A DNA stretch of 5,399 bases from Actinomycetota bacterium (lineage in GTDB: Bacteria; Actinomycetota; Actinomycetes; Actinomycetales; Cellulomonadaceae), in NCBI GenBank assembly GCA_018898235.1, contig JAHIJU010000430.1, forward strand, positions 1 through 5,399. Direction: 5' to 3'. Both the position numbers and the translations under genes were made by a program. The first letter of the stretch is position 1; each line of letters starts with the position of its first letter. Shown here in pieces: positions 5,146-5,399 of this stretch. Under the pieces are notes generated by a model. It was not told the origin of the DNA and made no database searches. It saw nothing but the letters and a program-made list of their open reading frames with translations.

Positions 5146-5399
5146 CGCCGTCCTCGACCAAGGTCAGCGTCTGGTCCGCGATCCGATCCACGAGCGACTG
5201 GCTATGGCTGGCCAGCACAACGGTGGCACCGGCGGCCTTGCGACGACTCAGCGCGTCTCCGACCAGGGTGAGCCGTCCGGGGTCCAGACGCTGCTCCGGC
5301 TCGTCCAGCAGCAGAACCTCGAACGGCCGGGCGAGGATGACCGCCAGCACGTACAGCTGGGTCTGACCTGACGACAGCTCGTGCGGGAACCGCGATGCG
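5129..5399 (-). CDS. ABC transporter ATP-binding protein, C-terminal part (5' end outside window)
   Basis: The cytoplasmic ATPase of an ABC transporter. The window holds its last 89 residues; the Walker A motif and Q-loop lie beyond base 5399. In order it shows: the signature motif as ELSSGQ (residues 7-12, a variant of LSGGQ); Walker B as VLLLDEP, with the catalytic Glu in DEP; a D-loop of the form EQRLD, where many relatives have SALD; and the H-loop histidine in VVLASHSQ. After that only about 25 residues remain (LVDRIADQTLTLVEDGDE), so there is no C-terminal regulatory domain. The GTG at 5350 is an internal valine and not a start. The TGA stop at 5129-5131 lies 17 bases inside the permease gene, which implies one operon and one complex. 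Two ATPase copies would be expected per transporter. Confidence 0.93.
   Translation of the reverse strand, partial: ASRFPHELSSGQTQLYVLAVILARPFEVLLLDEPEQRLDPGRLTLVGDALSRRKAAGATVVLASHSQSLVDRIADQTLTLVEDGDEADR
5151..5155 (-). promoter_or_regulatory. Ribosome binding site of the permease, inside the ATPase gene
   Basis: On the minus strand GAGGA lies five bases before the permease ATG, within the last codons of the ATPase gene. It decides the start at 5145 over the later Met at residue 27, which would cut into the first membrane helix, and it supports translational coupling. Confidence 0.6.

Noticed and set aside
4003..5271. Long plus-strand open frame (422 codons) opposite the permease and ATPase
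   Set aside because: The translation is a low-complexity mix of Arg, Gln, Gly, His and Asp with no fold-like pattern and no ribosome site. It is antisense to a convincing membrane protein, and GC-rich coding DNA often leaves such frames open.

Overview
The window is gene-dense and very GC-rich, and third codon positions are almost always G or C. Together with the Shine-Dalgarno style, the stem-only terminators without T tracts and the protein families, this points to a high-GC actinobacterium. A methyl-accepting chemotaxis protein with a FliA-like promoter candidate suggests a motile, flagellated lineage, but this is inference and no genus can be named.

Layout, left to right. Positions 1-402 (+) hold the C-terminal third of tryptophanyl-tRNA synthetase (trpS), which enters the window at its KMSKS loop. 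It converges on an alpha/beta hydrolase at 430-1131 (-), across a 27-base gap that holds a small hairpin partly built from a short tandem duplication. A 118-base gap with a perfect 16-bp stem terminator separates the hydrolase from qorB-like NAD(P)H:quinone oxidoreductase at 1250-2098 (-). A divergent regulatory region (2099-2289) follows. It carries a CRP/GlxR-like palindrome and a sigma-28-like promoter candidate, and leads into a sensorless transmembrane chemoreceptor at 2290-3495 (+). A convergent gap of 138 bases holds three separate hairpins. The rest of the window (3634-5399, -) is an ABC transporter operon read leftward: a truncated ATPase whose last 17 bases overlap the start of a 12-helix permease.

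How the genes relate. Only the ATPase and permease form an evident operon and a joint machine. The hydrolase and qorB share a strand but are split by a strong terminator, so they are probably separate transcripts. qorB and the chemoreceptor are divergent and may share the palindrome. There is no chemotaxis cluster here, so the receptor looks like an isolated member of a regulon encoded elsewhere.

I see no clearly new multi-gene system. The points most worth a second look are the sigma-28-like promoter and CRP-like site before the receptor, a run of T-ending codons at the receptor's signalling tip, the apparent internal duplication of the permease, and the duplication-derived terminator after trpS. 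No mobile element, CRISPR array, tRNA or rRNA gene was seen. No stretch over 300 bases lacks a gene.
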